Assembly: GCF_000331025.1 (NCBI RefSeq)
Contig: NC_020055.1
Span: 1,167,870 to 1,231,869, forward strand
DNA: 64,000 bases
From: Maridesulfovibrio hydrothermalis AM13 = DSM 14728
GTDB lineage: Bacteria; Desulfobacterota; Desulfovibrionia; Desulfovibrionales; Desulfovibrionaceae
Reading direction: 5' to 3'
Made by a program: the position numbers and the translations under genes. Shown here one piece after another: positions 9,375-18,168 of this stretch. Positions within the stretch are counted from its first letter, which is position 1; the number at the start of each line of letters is the position of its first letter. Under the pieces are notes generated by a model. It worked only from the letters and a program-made list of their open reading frames with translations. It was not told the DNA's origin and ran no database searches.

Positions 9375-9590
9375 ATGTATTATCACGGATTTGATAATAA
9401 AGCTGTATCTGCCAATAAGTACTGGACCAGCAAGGATGATGAACTAGTTTCCATTCTTTTTGCAAAAATAGTTAATAAGACGGTTAATACGCAGGAGCCA
9501 TGTCCTGAGCAGGAAGAACTGGTGGAGCAAATGGTTAATAACCTTTTTGACCTTTGCTTTTACATAAATAAAGACGTGCATAACTGCTGA
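9375..9590 (+). CDS. Small protein of unknown function (71 aa)
   Basis: I do not recognise this protein. The start is placed at the ATG at 9375 because GGAGGA lies four bases before it; an upstream in-frame ATG at 9336 would add 13 residues without a ribosome site. The product is acidic and soluble with four Cys-free helical stretches and two or three cysteines near the C-terminus (FDLCFYINK, HNC). It is divergent from the Wsp-like operon and is followed by a hairpin at 9684-9717. Nothing visible links it functionally to the chemosensory genes. Confidence 0.6.
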   Translation: MYYHGFDNKAVSANKYWTSKDDELVSILFAKIVNKTVNTQEPCPEQEELVEQMVNNLFDLCFYINKDVHNC

Positions 9591-9683
9591 TTTAAGGCAG
9601 TACGTAATATGATTTTTACGCGGGTGAAGATTCTTTTGCTTACAGGCAGAAATTTTTTCAATCTTTAAGTGTATTCAATAAAG

Positions 9684-9722
9684 CCGGATTTTCGCAAAAA
9701 AAAATGCGAGAATCCGGATTTC
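9684..9722 (+). terminator. Hairpin terminator after the 71-aa gene
   Basis: A 13-base-pair stem with one G-U pair (CCGGATTTTCGCA paired with TGCGAGAATCCGG) around an A-rich loop is followed by a short T-rich run. It is the first plausible terminator downstream of the small plus-strand gene, about 95 bases after its stop. Confidence 0.5.
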
Positions 9723-9770
9723 TATATGAAATTATTCAGAAATTATTTTAAAAATTGTGTTTCACAAAAA

Positions 9771-9801
9771 AATCCCCGACAGTTTGCAACTGTCGGGGAT
9801 T
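9771..9801 (-). terminator. Strong intrinsic terminator, possibly bidirectional
   Basis: A perfect 13-bp stem (AATCCCCGACAGT with its complement) has seven A residues on its left, which become a U-tract for the minus-strand CII-like gene ending at 9866. The right side has a poorer T-run, so it may also stop plus-strand transcripts. Confidence 0.85.
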
Positions 9802-9865
9802 TCAGTTTTCAACTCCTTCAAGGGGAGAGAAATAAAGTCAGCTGAATTTATCCAGATGGATGAAT

Positions 9866-10351
9866 CTAGCTGATCTGAGCAAGACGGGGAGCGTTTTTCG
9901 CTTTCTCTTCTTCAGCTCTCTTGCGCAGGTAGTGAACCATGGTAAGAATTGCAGTGATAGCTTCAAAGCCTTCCTGTTCAACTGTGCTTACCAGATCTTC
10001 AGAAGGGTCAGCCTGCAAAGCACTTTTCAGAGCTTTGGAGTATCTTCCGAAGCCGTCCATGAGATCAAGAGCCATGTAGTTAGCTTCATCAGGATCTTCA
10101 GGGTTGATATCCATAGGTACAAGTACGTAACCCATGATATTGGCAAGTCTGGTCAGAGGACGAATGCTGCCGGTGGATCTCATGATGGGGATCAGTTCTT
10201 CAATACCAACCTTGGCCCCTTTGTCTTCGGGGTTGATTTCACGAAGAAGTGTGGGGTAGGGCTTGCTGATTTCGTTTGCAACGTCACGAGCAGGTTTATC
10301 ATTTTTGAGGACAACATCCTGTAAAAGCTTAGTAAGTTCGTTGTTAGCCAT
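9866..10351 (-). CDS. CII-family phage-type regulatory protein (161 aa)
   Basis: The start is the ATG at 10351, seven bases after GGGAG; an upstream in-frame ATG lacks a ribosome site. The N-terminal half (LLQDVVLKNDKPARDVANEI, KPYPTLLREINPEDKGAKVGIEELIPIM) resembles the CII-like phage regulators seen as single genes in many Desulfovibrio chromosomes, with a helix-turn-helix-like arrangement. The C-terminus is helical and ends in a charged tail. There are no phage genes nearby, so it is probably a domesticated host regulator rather than part of a prophage. The family assignment rests on recognition of the pattern, not a search. Targets are unknown. Confidence 0.6.
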   Translation of the reverse strand: MANNELTKLLQDVVLKNDKPARDVANEISKPYPTLLREINPEDKGAKVGIEELIPIMRSTGSIRPLTRLANIMGYVLVPMDINPEDPDEANYMALDLMDGFGRYSKALKSALQADPSEDLVSTVEQEGFEAITAILTMVHYLRKRAEEEKAKNAPRLAQIS

Positions 10352-10670
10352 TGTGTTTCTCCCTTGATTCATTATTTTGTAATTATTACTACCTAATTAA
10401 TGTAAGCGATATTCATGCCAGTGTAATCGGTAATAACATTAAAGTTTTTAATAGCATTAAAACAGCTACTTATAAAAACTAATCATATATACACTTGCAA
10501 CTTATGTCTTGTGCTGCAAGAATTTTTACTGGTTGGCAGGAATATTAGTTATCCCATAAATCATTGCTGATTCGCAAACAAGGCTATACAGCTAATAGTG
10601 AGCACTTGCAAGAGGATATTTGATTAAATTTAAAACTATATCTTTAAAGTATAGAATTGGCGCATTTAAA
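10352..10670. other. AT-rich gene-free stretch with repeated CTTGCAA motifs
   Basis: No ORF with a start and ribosome site is visible. The motif CTTGCAA/TTGCAAG occurs at 10494-10500, in part at 10515-10520 in inverted orientation, and as the perfect palindrome CTTGCAAG at 10605-10612. These lie upstream of the CII-like regulator and could be its operators. That is inference only. Confidence 0.3.
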
Positions 10671-10698
10671 AAGGACACTGCTCTTAAACAGTGTCCTT
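10671..10698 (-). terminator. Intrinsic terminator after dapF
   Basis: A perfect 10-bp stem (AAGGACACTG with its complement, loop CTCTTAAA) is followed on the minus strand by a U-rich run. It starts 22 bases after the dapF stop codon. Confidence 0.85.
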
Positions 10699-10720
10699 AG
10701 AAGGTTGGTTTGCAGCCGAT

Positions 10721-11569
10721 TTAGAAATCAATTCCGAGGGATTCCAGATATACTTTACCGGAAAAAGTCAGTTCCGCTCCGCCCTGAAGGAATACATTGC
10801 CGTCTTCGATGATAACTTTAAGAATTTCACTGCCGGAGGTTTTTACCCGCACAGCTGCATCGGTAAGGCCTAGCTTATTCAAAGTGACCTGAACTGCGCT
10901 TACACCAGTTCCGCAGGCATAGGTTTCGTCTTCCACACCTCTTTCGTAGGTGCGCACTATCAGGCTGTCGTTGTCGTCAATCTGTACGAAGTTAACATTG
11001 GTTCCGGCAGGAGCAAATGCTTCATGGTATCTGAACGCACTGCCGAGTTTTTTGATGTCCACTTCTTCCACATCGGCAACCTGAACCACAACGTGAGGTA
11101 CTCCGGTGTTGGCAAAATGGTACTGGTATTTTTCACCGTCAATTTCAAGAGTCTGGTTAACTGCAACTCCCTGAGGAGCAGTCAACTGAACTTTAACCTC
11201 TTCAAGGTGAGGGAAAACCTGAACTTTTATCGGGCCGGCATCAGATCCGAAAGTGTGCTGCTCGCCAGCAATTTCCAGTGCGTGTGCAAGCCGTCCGGCA
11301 CAGCGTGAAGCATTGCCGCACATCTCAGCCCTTGAGCCGTCTGAATTGTAGAATTGCCATACGAAATCGAGATCTGATCCTTCGGGGGCATTTTCAATGA
11401 AGAAAAGCCCGTCTGCATAAATTCCGAAAGCACGCTGGCAAAGTTTTTCAGCCCACTGGGGCATTTTTTCTACTGGCACACCAAGTTCGCGGTTATCAAT
11501 GATTACAAAGTCATTGCCGCAGCCCTGCATCTTATAAAAAGGGATTGATTTTCCGAACATTTTACTCAT
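10721..11569 (-). CDS. dapF: Diaminopimelate epimerase
   Basis: This 282-residue cytoplasmic enzyme converts LL- to meso-diaminopimelate, the precursor of lysine and of peptidoglycan cross-links, without a cofactor. The two catalytic cysteines are visible in their conserved settings: AEMCGNASRCAGR in the first half and YACGTGVSAVQV in the second. The opening FYKMQGCGNDFVIID is the family signature. Length is normal for DapF. The ATG at 11569 follows GAGG by eight bases. It appears to be its own transcription unit, with a terminator behind it and a non-coding gap of about 75 bases to the transporter gene upstream. Confidence 0.97.
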   Translation of the reverse strand: MSKMFGKSIPFYKMQGCGNDFVIIDNRELGVPVEKMPQWAEKLCQRAFGIYADGLFFIENAPEGSDLDFVWQFYNSDGSRAEMCGNASRCAGRLAHALEIAGEQHTFGSDAGPIKVQVFPHLEEVKVQLTAPQGVAVNQTLEIDGEKYQYHFANTGVPHVVVQVADVEEVDIKKLGSAFRYHEAFAPAGTNVNFVQIDDNDSLIVRTYERGVEDETYACGTGVSAVQVTLNKLGLTDAAVRVKTSGSEILKVIIEDGNVFLQGGAELTFSGKVYLESLGIDF

Positions 11570-11646
11570 TTTCAGCCTCTTTACGCTTTTTGGTGTGATT
11601 AAAAAATATTATCCACTCTAAGGAATGGACAGTCAAATTTGCTTAC

Positions 11647-12327
11647 TTAACTTTCTGAAACCCGGGGATGAATTTTCCGCGCCAGATACAGGAAGGGGGT
11701 ATCCATTACCGCTACAATAACCTTGAACAGGTAGGTTGTAAAAAGAATTTCGAGCCAGACATCAAAGGGAAAAAGTCCCCACAGGGCAATAAAGCAAAAA
11801 ACCGATGAATCAAGAAGCTGGCTCAAAAGGGTTGAAGCATTGTTTCTGAGCCACAAACGCCTTTCGCCCATTTTTTCTTTTAATTTATGAAATACATAAA
11901 CATCATGGAGCTGTGAAATCAGGTAGGCACACAAACTGCCCAGAGCAATGCGGGGCAAAAACCCGAAGATGGCTTCAAGGTGCGGCTGGGCAAAGTCGTC
12001 CACTGTCGGGGTAAATCGCAGTGCCAGCTGCATATAAACAACAGCCATCAAAAGAATTACAAAGCCCAGATAAACGGCTTTTCTGGCTTCTTTTTTGCCA
12101 TAAAATTCGCTGAGCATATCCGTTGAGAGGAATACGCTGGCATATAAAATATTTCCGAGTGTCGTTGTCATTCCGAAAAGTTCGATTGTTTTGAGTACCT
12201 GAATATTACAAAGGATCAGGTTGAAAACAATAAGCCCGAACAACCCTGTTTTACCGAAGTAGCGGTAGACAATCAATACAAGGCTGAGGTCCATGAGGGC
12301 GAAGCCAATCCATAATAATTCATTCAT
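11647..12327 (-). CDS. Queuosine-precursor transporter family protein (YhhQ/VUT family)
   Basis: This 226-residue integral membrane protein has about six hydrophobic segments and the family features LSTDMLSEFYGKKEARKAVYLGF and SQLHDVYVFHKLKEK. Members of this family (COG1738) import preQ0/preQ1-type precursors of queuosine in several bacteria; substrate identity here is inferred from family. AGGAG precedes the ATG by eight bases. It is separated from the upstream SPOR gene by an intrinsic terminator, so it is probably transcribed alone. I looked for a preQ1 riboswitch in the short leader and see none. Confidence 0.85.
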   Translation of the reverse strand: MNELLWIGFALMDLSLVLIVYRYFGKTGLFGLIVFNLILCNIQVLKTIELFGMTTTLGNILYASVFLSTDMLSEFYGKKEARKAVYLGFVILLMAVVYMQLALRFTPTVDDFAQPHLEAIFGFLPRIALGSLCAYLISQLHDVYVFHKLKEKMGERRLWLRNNASTLLSQLLDSSVFCFIALWGLFPFDVWLEILFTTYLFKVIVAVMDTPFLYLARKIHPRVSES

Positions 12328-12369
12328 ACTGTATATCTCCTATCAGCGTATCCGCTTAAGACTTAAAAA

Positions 12370-12404
12370 AAAATAGCGCATAACCACCGGTTACGCGCTA
12401 TTTT
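12370..12404 (-). terminator. Intrinsic terminator after the SPOR-domain gene
   Basis: Stem AAAATAGCGC and GGT/ACC segments pair around a short loop, with one small internal mismatch. On the minus strand the stem is followed by a run of nine U residues. It lies 20 bases beyond the SPOR gene stop and upstream of the transporter gene. Confidence 0.85.
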
Positions 12405-12423
12405 CAGTGTCTGGTAGCGTAAA

Positions 12424-13158
12424 CTATTCAGCAGATTTTTTACTTTTAAGCAACGGCTTCTTGATTCCGAATTTTGTCAGCACTTTTCTCATGATACTTG
12501 TAGAGTCAGGCGTTCCTGTATGGCGTACAAAGACCCGGTACCATGTGCGTGAACCGCCTTTTCCGCTCTGAACATATGAATCCAGACCGTTTGCGACCAG
12601 CTTGCTGCTGAATTCCTGCGCCCGTATCTCTGATCCGAATGATGCCGCCTGATATATGTAGTGGTATACAGGTGTATCCGGCTCGTCGGGGTTGTCTATT
12701 TCTATTTCGACTTCCGGCTCAGTATCAGATGGCGCCTTCTGGGCTTTCACAGTCTGAGTGGCAGGTTGCGTTTTTTCCACGGGGGCCTGAATTTTCTTAG
12801 CCGGAGCAGGTTTCTTTTTCACCGGCGGGGTCGCTTTGGGCTTCTTCGGCTGAGGTGCTACAGCAGATTCAGGCTTGATTTTAAGCTGATCAATATACTG
12901 TAAGTCCTCCGGCTTGAGCACGCCGCCTTTAACTTCACCGGACTTGTTGGTTGACTGGCTGGGCATCATCATTGCCAGTTCCGGCATATCCTTTTCAGGC
13001 TGATAACCGCGTCCAAGCAGAATTCCTAAAATAAAGAAAGCGCATAGTGCTGCAACGCCGCCGGCGCACAGCCCGATTATTTCCGGTACAGTGAAGGTGA
13101 AAGAGTATGTCTTTTCCTGAGCGGAGCCGGATTTTTTCTTTCCTTTAGGGACAGCCAT
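12424..13158 (-). CDS. Membrane-anchored SPOR-domain protein
   Basis: This 244-residue protein has a cytoplasmic basic start, one membrane segment at about 28-50 (IIGLCAGGVAALCAFFILGI), a long Pro/Lys/Ala-rich linker (about 95-155), and a C-terminal SPOR domain (about 165-240; YIYQAASFGSEIRAQEFSSKL, WYRVFVRHTG). SPOR domains bind denuded peptidoglycan glycan strands, usually at the septum, so it is likely a bitopic envelope protein involved in division or cell wall remodelling. It lies 17 bases after argS, and CGGAG precedes its ATG, so the two form an operon. The specific role is unknown. Confidence 0.9.
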   Translation of the reverse strand: MAVPKGKKKSGSAQEKTYSFTFTVPEIIGLCAGGVAALCAFFILGILLGRGYQPEKDMPELAMMMPSQSTNKSGEVKGGVLKPEDLQYIDQLKIKPESAVAPQPKKPKATPPVKKKPAPAKKIQAPVEKTQPATQTVKAQKAPSDTEPEVEIEIDNPDEPDTPVYHYIYQAASFGSEIRAQEFSSKLVANGLDSYVQSGKGGSRTWYRVFVRHTGTPDSTSIMRKVLTKFGIKKPLLKSKKSAE

Positions 13159-13175
13159 TATTTCTCCGTTTATTA

Positions 13176-14819
13176 TTACATGCTCTCAGGAGCAGAAACC
13201 CCGAGCAGGCTGAGTCCGTTGGCCAGAGTTCTTGCCACCGCAGTAAGCAGAACGAGCCGTGCGGCGATGACCTCTTTCTCCGCAGAGAGAATATGGTGCA
13301 TGGAGTAAAATCTATGCAACGCGCCGGCAAGATCACGCAGGTAGTAGCTGATGACGTGCGGACTCATATTTTTACTTGCATTTTCAGCAACATCAGAGAA
13401 CTGGTCCATGAGTTTCATGAGGTTCAGTTCTTCGGGGTTGGTGAGAATGCCCAGCATGGCGGGATCGGCTGCCGGGACTTGAATGTCCTGACCTGCGGCT
13501 TTGCGGATTACGGAGCAGATGCGCGCATGAGCATACTGTACATAGTAGACCGGGTTTTCCATGCTCTTCTGTTTGACCAGATCAAGGTCGAAATCAAGGT
13601 GGCTGTCACTTTTACGGGACAGAAACATGAAGCGGGATGCATCACGGCCGACCTCGTTGACAACGTCTTCGAGAGTTTCAAATTTTCCGGCGCGGGTGGA
13701 CATGGCTATCTGTTCACCGCCGCGCAGCAGGTTGACAAGCTGCACGAGGATAACATCAAGCTGCCCTTTTTTGCCGAGTGCTTCAACTGCGGCCTGCATG
13801 CGGGGAATGTAGCCATGATGGTCGGCCCCCCAGATGTCAACAACCTTGTCGAATCCGCGTTTGTATTTATCATCGTGGTAGGCGATATCTGAAGCGAAAT
13901 AGGTCAGGTCACCGTTGGATTTGCGCAGAACCCGGTCCTTATCATCACCCAGATCAGTGGATTTAAACCAGAGTGCGCCGTCTTTTTCGTAAGCCATGCC
14001 TCTTGCTATGAGATCGGTAAAGGTTTCATCAACCTTTCCGGCAGAGACAAGGCTTTTTTCGGAAAACCATACATCGTGGCGGACATCAAAGGCAGCAAGG
14101 TCTTTTTTGATGCCTTCAAGAATTTCATTCATTCCGTATTCACGGCAGATGGCAACGGCTTTGTCTTCCTCCATTTCAAGAATGGAGGGATTGCGTTCCA
14201 GTACTTCTGCTGCGATATCCCTGATGTAATCGCCTTTGTAGAAATCTTCAGGGTCAGCTATGTCGCGTCCCTGGGACTGCTGTAGCCTGACCCAGATGGA
14301 GTTACCGAGGATAAGCATCTGGCGCCCTGCGTCATTGACGTAGTATTCAGCTTCAACTTCATGTCCGGTGAATTCAAGAATGCGTACCAGACAGTCGCCC
14401 AGAGCCGCGCCGCGTCCGTGCCCGATATGAAGCGGTCCGGTGGGATTGGCGGAAACGTATTCAACCTGAATTTTAAGGTCTTTGCCTATATCGCTGCGGC
14501 CGAAATCTTCACCTCTTTCAATAACTTCAGGGATCATAGCCTGCCAGAAGGAATTGGAAAAAGTGAAGTTGAGGAAGCCGGGGCCGGCAATATCAACTTT
14601 TTCAATATATTGATCGTTATCAAGTTCGCTTCTGATTTCTTCAGCTATGGCGCGTGGATTCATCTTTGCCTGCTTGGACAGCATCATGGCAATGTTTGCG
14701 GACATATCGCCGAATTTTTTATCTTTGGGCGGTTCGAGGACGGCTTTTTCAGGCCATTCCCAGCCTTTGGTATCAAGAATGGAACCGAGAACTTTTTCTA
14801 AGTGTAGTTTAGCTTTCAT
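13176..14819 (-). CDS. argS: Arginyl-tRNA synthetase
   Basis: This 547-residue class I synthetase charges tRNA-Arg. The order is an N-terminal tRNA-binding domain (1-110), the catalytic Rossmann fold with the HIGH motif ([19 protein letters not shown]), a modified KMSKS loop ([14 protein letters not shown]), and the C-terminal DALR anticodon-binding helices ([15 protein letters not shown] to the end). Length and motifs are normal. It is first in a two-gene operon with the SPOR-domain protein, and divergent from the SAM hydrolase gene with about 255 bases between starts. Confidence 0.97.
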   Translation of the reverse strand: MKAKLHLEKVLGSILDTKGWEWPEKAVLEPPKDKKFGDMSANIAMMLSKQAKMNPRAIAEEIRSELDNDQYIEKVDIAGPGFLNFTFSNSFWQAMIPEVIERGEDFGRSDIGKDLKIQVEYVSANPTGPLHIGHGRGAALGDCLVRILEFTGHEVEAEYYVNDAGRQMLILGNSIWVRLQQSQGRDIADPEDFYKGDYIRDIAAEVLERNPSILEMEEDKAVAICREYGMNEILEGIKKDLAAFDVRHDVWFSEKSLVSAGKVDETFTDLIARGMAYEKDGALWFKSTDLGDDKDRVLRKSNGDLTYFASDIAYHDDKYKRGFDKVVDIWGADHHGYIPRMQAAVEALGKKGQLDVILVQLVNLLRGGEQIAMSTRAGKFETLEDVVNEVGRDASRFMFLSRKSDSHLDFDLDLVKQKSMENPVYYVQYAHARICSVIRKAAGQDIQVPAADPAMLGILTNPEELNLMKLMDQFSDVAENASKNMSPHVISYYLRDLAGALHRFYSMHHILSAEKEVIAARLVLLTAVARTLANGLSLLGVSAPESM

Positions 14820-15075
14820 TACGGATTAAAAATCTCCTTATCAGATTATGGTAAAGTCGCTTATCATCTTTCCGTGCGCCTTCCAAGTACCCTTTATGGG
14901 CATAAGGCGATACAGTCAGTGATTATAAGTCCATATCTGAGTATAAAATGAAAATCTTCATTGCTATTTATATAGATACAGCAAAAAATAGCTTCATACC
15001 AAGGAGAAAATTAATCGGATTCCTTTATCAACCTTTAACTTGCTCGAAAGAGTGTTTCCGTATCAAGGCAATGAT

Positions 15076-15894
15076 ATGAGCAAAACAATTGCGCTTTTGA
15101 CTGATTTCGGACTGGATGACCCGTATGTGGGGCAGATGAAAGGAGTTCTGGCCGCTCTTGCACCGAAGTCACGGGTGATTGATGTCAGCCACGGGGTTGA
15201 ACCCTTTTGCATCGCGCAGGGTGCTTTTTTTCTGGCCGCTGCTTTGCACCATTTTCCTGATGAAACTGTTTTTGTCGCTGTGGTCGACCCGGGGGTCGGC
15301 AGTGCAAGAAAAATAATCGGTGTGGAGATTGGAGGGCGGATTATTCTGGCTCCCGATAACGGTCTTATTGAACTTGTGGAGGCGCAGTCCAAAGGTTCTA
15401 TAATAGTTACTGATCTAAGTGATATCGCGGGCAAAATGAGCAGCTCGGCCACTTTTCATGGTCGTGATATTTTTGCCCCTGTTGCTGCTGATATCGCTTG
15501 CGGAACTTCTCTTGAAAAGCTCGGGCCGAAACTTCCGCTGCGGGAAATTGTGCGTACCGGAATAGAAAAACCGCGCTGGATCAATAACGGAGTGGAAACG
15601 GTTATACTTCATAAAGACCGTTTCGGAAATCTGGTGCTCAATATTCCTGACGGGCAGTCTCTGCCGGAGCGTATGTCCATACCGGAAGATCAGCTCCTTT
15701 CCTGTAATGATTTAACCTGTGTGAAGCGGGTTTCCTGCTACGCTGAGCTTGAAACCGGAGCCACAGGGCTGATTGCCGGAAGTCAGGGGTTTTATGAACT
15801 GGCCCTGAATCGGGGAGCGGCTTCTGAAATGCTGGGGCTTGAACCGGGAGACAGTTTGACTTTAAAATGGAGCGCGCAATGCGGGCAGGTTTGA
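15076..15894 (+). CDS. SAM hydrolase (DUF62 / SAM hydroxide adenosyltransferase family)
   Basis: The start at 15076 follows AAGG by seven bases; the longer ORF from 15040 lacks a ribosome site. The 272-residue protein opens with TIALLTDFGLDDPYVGQMKG and has VDPGVGSARK and FHGRDIFAPVAADIA, the hallmark Asp and Arg/His positions of the family. Characterised members hydrolyse S-adenosylmethionine to adenosine and methionine; relatives include fluorinase and chlorinase, but the halide-binding insertion is not evident here. It overlaps the end of the following cobS reading frame, indicating co-transcription. The physiological reason for the pairing is not known. Confidence 0.88.
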   Translation: MSKTIALLTDFGLDDPYVGQMKGVLAALAPKSRVIDVSHGVEPFCIAQGAFFLAAALHHFPDETVFVAVVDPGVGSARKIIGVEIGGRIILAPDNGLIELVEAQSKGSIIVTDLSDIAGKMSSSATFHGRDIFAPVAADIACGTSLEKLGPKLPLREIVRTGIEKPRWINNGVETVILHKDRFGNLVLNIPDGQSLPERMSIPEDQLLSCNDLTCVKRVSCYAELETGATGLIAGSQGFYELALNRGAASEMLGLEPGDSLTLKWSAQCGQV

Positions 15895-16622
15895 TAAAAG
15901 ACTTTTTAATTACTCTGGGATTTATGACCCGTCTTGGTCCGGTTCTGGATATTGAAGCCAGAGATCTGGCCCGCACTGTAAAATGGATGCCGCTTAGCGG
16001 ACTGGTTCTTGGTGCATTGATTGTCCTGCCGTTTTACCTTGGGCTGTTTGCCGGTAAATACTGGATTCAGGCCTGGCTTACTGTTGCGGCTTCAGTATAT
16101 TTGACCAGAGGGCTGCATTTTGACGGCATTGCCGATATTGCTGACGGGGCCGGTCCTTATCCAGATTCAGAAAGGTTTTGGAAGATTATTAAAGACAGCC
16201 GCAGCGGGGTGTTTGGAATTCTCGCTTCGGTTCTGGTCCTTCTCGGGCAGGTGCTTTGCTTCTATTATATATATGAAGTACAGGCTTATGCAGCTGCTGT
16301 ATGGATTTTTATACTTGGTAGAATGGGCTGTTCGGCTATGTGCAGGGCCGGTCAGCGGTTTGCAAGACCGGGGCAGGGAATCCTTTTTATGAACGGAGGC
16401 GACGGCCGCTCTATTTCTTTGGCTTTTGTCTCAACTATAATAACAGGTTTTTTTGCTGTAAATATTCAGACACAATTGATCGCCTATGCACTGACTTCCT
16501 TATGTATATTCTTTTTGTACCGGCTGGCTGAAACGGTGAACGGGGCTAATGGAGATTTTCTGGGAGGAGCGGTTGTTCTTGCAGAAATTTCAGGTCTTTT
16601 GGCTTTTTCAATGCTTAATTAA
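15879..16622 (+). CDS. cobS: Adenosylcobinamide-GDP ribazoletransferase (cobalamin synthase)
   Basis: This 247-residue inner-membrane enzyme joins adenosylcobinamide-GDP with alpha-ribazole in the last steps of cobalamin synthesis. The active-site motif RGLHFDGIADIADG is present, as are several hydrophobic segments and the conserved SRSGVFGILASVLVLL. The ATG at 15879 is chosen because GGAG lies six bases before it; the in-frame ATG at 15867 has none. The gene overlaps the end of the SAM hydrolase gene by 16 bases. No other cobalamin genes are nearby, though methionine synthase in this window needs the cofactor. Confidence 0.93.
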   Translation: MRAGLIKDFLITLGFMTRLGPVLDIEARDLARTVKWMPLSGLVLGALIVLPFYLGLFAGKYWIQAWLTVAASVYLTRGLHFDGIADIADGAGPYPDSERFWKIIKDSRSGVFGILASVLVLLGQVLCFYYIYEVQAYAAAVWIFILGRMGCSAMCRAGQRFARPGQGILFMNGGDGRSISLAFVSTIITGFFAVNIQTQLIAYALTSLCIFFLYRLAETVNGANGDFLGGAVVLAEISGLLAFSMLN

Positions 16623-16641
16623 CATTTTTTCTTCACTAAGT

Positions 16642-16656
16642 TGTAATAATATTACA
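16642..16656. promoter_or_regulatory. Inverted repeat TGTAATA-A-TATTACA
   Basis: Two perfect 7-base arms around a single central A lie 63 bases upstream of the histidine kinase start, in AT-rich DNA after cobS. The symmetry suits a dimeric regulator's operator, but AT-rich DNA produces such repeats by chance. Confidence 0.2.
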
Positions 16657-16718
16657 TATATAGTTATTGATGCGTTAGTAATTTTCAAGTGTTTATAAAA
16701 GAGTTTCAAGGAAAGCAT

Positions 16719-18149
16719 ATGGACCGATTACCGACTCTTAAAAAATTTGGAGAGCAGCTCGACCTTTTTAAGCAACTTATTAAAGAAGGCAGGGAGGAGC
16801 AGGCTGCCAGCCTCGGCCAGACAGTTTTTGAAAATTATGTCTTTGCCCGGGATCAGTTTTTGAGACAGGAAGATGAACTGATCGCAGTGCGCAACGCTCT
16901 CACTGAGACCAAAGACAGAGCGGAGAAGATTGAACATAGGCTTAAAGAATCTCTTTCTGCATATAATTCTGATTTTCAGCTTTTCCATAAATTTGCCAAT
17001 GCTCAAAACCATGTAAATACTTTTAAGTCAGTAGCCGATCTTCCTGATGTACTTGAGAAAATATCTGAAGAGCTTGGGGTAAGCAAAATCGCAATTGTTC
17101 TGGATCGTGATCTTTGTGCAGGAATTCCCTGTGTAGAAGTTCCCACCTTTTTTATAAAAGGCATAATGCGTTACATTGATGCTACCTTGAGCAACAAAAC
17201 CAACCGTGTGTATATCGGCCCTATAGCCAGAATGATGCGTCCTGATATTTTTTTCGGTGATCCTGAAATGGGTCCGGAGTATGGCGGTTCCTGTTTTTCT
17301 TTCGGATTGATGAATAAGTACAATGCTGGTGAAATGATAGGGATGATATCCTTTTACGATCCTTCAGTTACTCGTTTTCATCCTGAGATGGGAACAGATT
17401 TTCTGGAGCATTTCTGTAATTCAGTGGCTTCTACTCTGATAGATGTCATTAACCATCAACGTGCTGATCTGCTCCGTCTGGATGTTGAGCGCATCACCCG
17501 TCATGATCTTAAAACCCCGCTTAATGCTGTTATCAATCTGCCTCATCTTTTGCTCAGTTCTGAAGAAGATGACTCAAAGGTTGAAATGCTTAAAGCCATT
17601 CAGGATGCAGGCTATAAAATGCTGGGGTTGATTAACAGGTCTTATGATATTTACCGCATGGAGTCCGGCACTTACGTTCTGGACCCCGGAAAGGTTGATC
17701 TTGTGCGCCTTCTCGGCCGTATCCGCATGGATTTGCTGAACGTGGTCGAGCATAAAAAGTCTGACCTGCGTATTTTTATAAATGGCAGGGAATCAAGTGA
17801 TGGCGGACTTTTTATTGTTAAGGGGGAAGAGCTGCTTCTTTTTTCCATGCTGGCAAATCTGGTTAAGAATGCTTTTGAAGCCACTCCCAAAGGGGAGGAT
17901 ATCTCGGTATATCTGTCTGATTCAGATGGAGACAAAATTTCTATTCATAATCATGGCGCAGTACCGGAATCAATCCGGGGCAGTTTTTTTGATAAATATT
18001 CCACCGAAGGAAAAGCCGGCGGCAGTGGACTCGGAACATATTCTGCCAGCCTTATTGCCCATGCCCATGATGGCGAAATAAGCATGGACTCTTCTGCTGA
18101 AAACGGAACAACAGTCACCGTGCTGTTGAACACTCGGGAAAAGGACTAA
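16719..18149 (+). CDS. Soluble sensor histidine kinase with GAF/DUF484-like sensor region
   Basis: The start at 16719 follows AAGGA by about six bases; a longer in-frame ATG at 16689 lacks one. The 476-residue protein has no membrane segment. It has an N-terminal helical region with a coiled coil (about 45-90), a GAF- or DUF484-like domain (about 100-250), then the kinase core: H-box ITRHDLKTPLNAVINLP, N-box FSMLANLVKNAFEATPKG, and G-box GGSGLGTYSASLIA. No receiver domain or cognate regulator lies next to it, so it is an orphan cytoplasmic kinase. It converges with the Cache kinase gene, with only 19 bases between the stop codons. Confidence 0.88.
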   Translation: MDRLPTLKKFGEQLDLFKQLIKEGREEQAASLGQTVFENYVFARDQFLRQEDELIAVRNALTETKDRAEKIEHRLKESLSAYNSDFQLFHKFANAQNHVNTFKSVADLPDVLEKISEELGVSKIAIVLDRDLCAGIPCVEVPTFFIKGIMRYIDATLSNKTNRVYIGPIARMMRPDIFFGDPEMGPEYGGSCFSFGLMNKYNAGEMIGMISFYDPSVTRFHPEMGTDFLEHFCNSVASTLIDVINHQRADLLRLDVERITRHDLKTPLNAVINLPHLLLSSEEDDSKVEMLKAIQDAGYKMLGLINRSYDIYRMESGTYVLDPGKVDLVRLLGRIRMDLLNVVEHKKSDLRIFINGRESSDGGLFIVKGEELLLFSMLANLVKNAFEATPKGEDISVYLSDSDGDKISIHNHGAVPESIRGSFFDKYSTEGKAGGSGLGTYSASLIAHAHDGEISMDSSAENGTTVTVLLNTREKD

Positions 18150-18168
18150 CAGCTTTTTAACACTGCAT

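Noticed and set aside
9866-10351. Evidence of a prophage from the CII-like gene
   Set aside because: No integrase, capsid, lysis or att-like repeat is nearby; the gene looks like a stand-alone chromosomal regulator.
12328-12370. preQ1 riboswitch before the queuosine-precursor transporter
   Set aside because: The leader is too short after the terminator and lacks the conserved preQ1 aptamer bases.
13293-13892. A 199-codon plus-strand ORF antisense to argS
   Set aside because: It mirrors conserved argS codons and has no recognisable domain or ribosome site.
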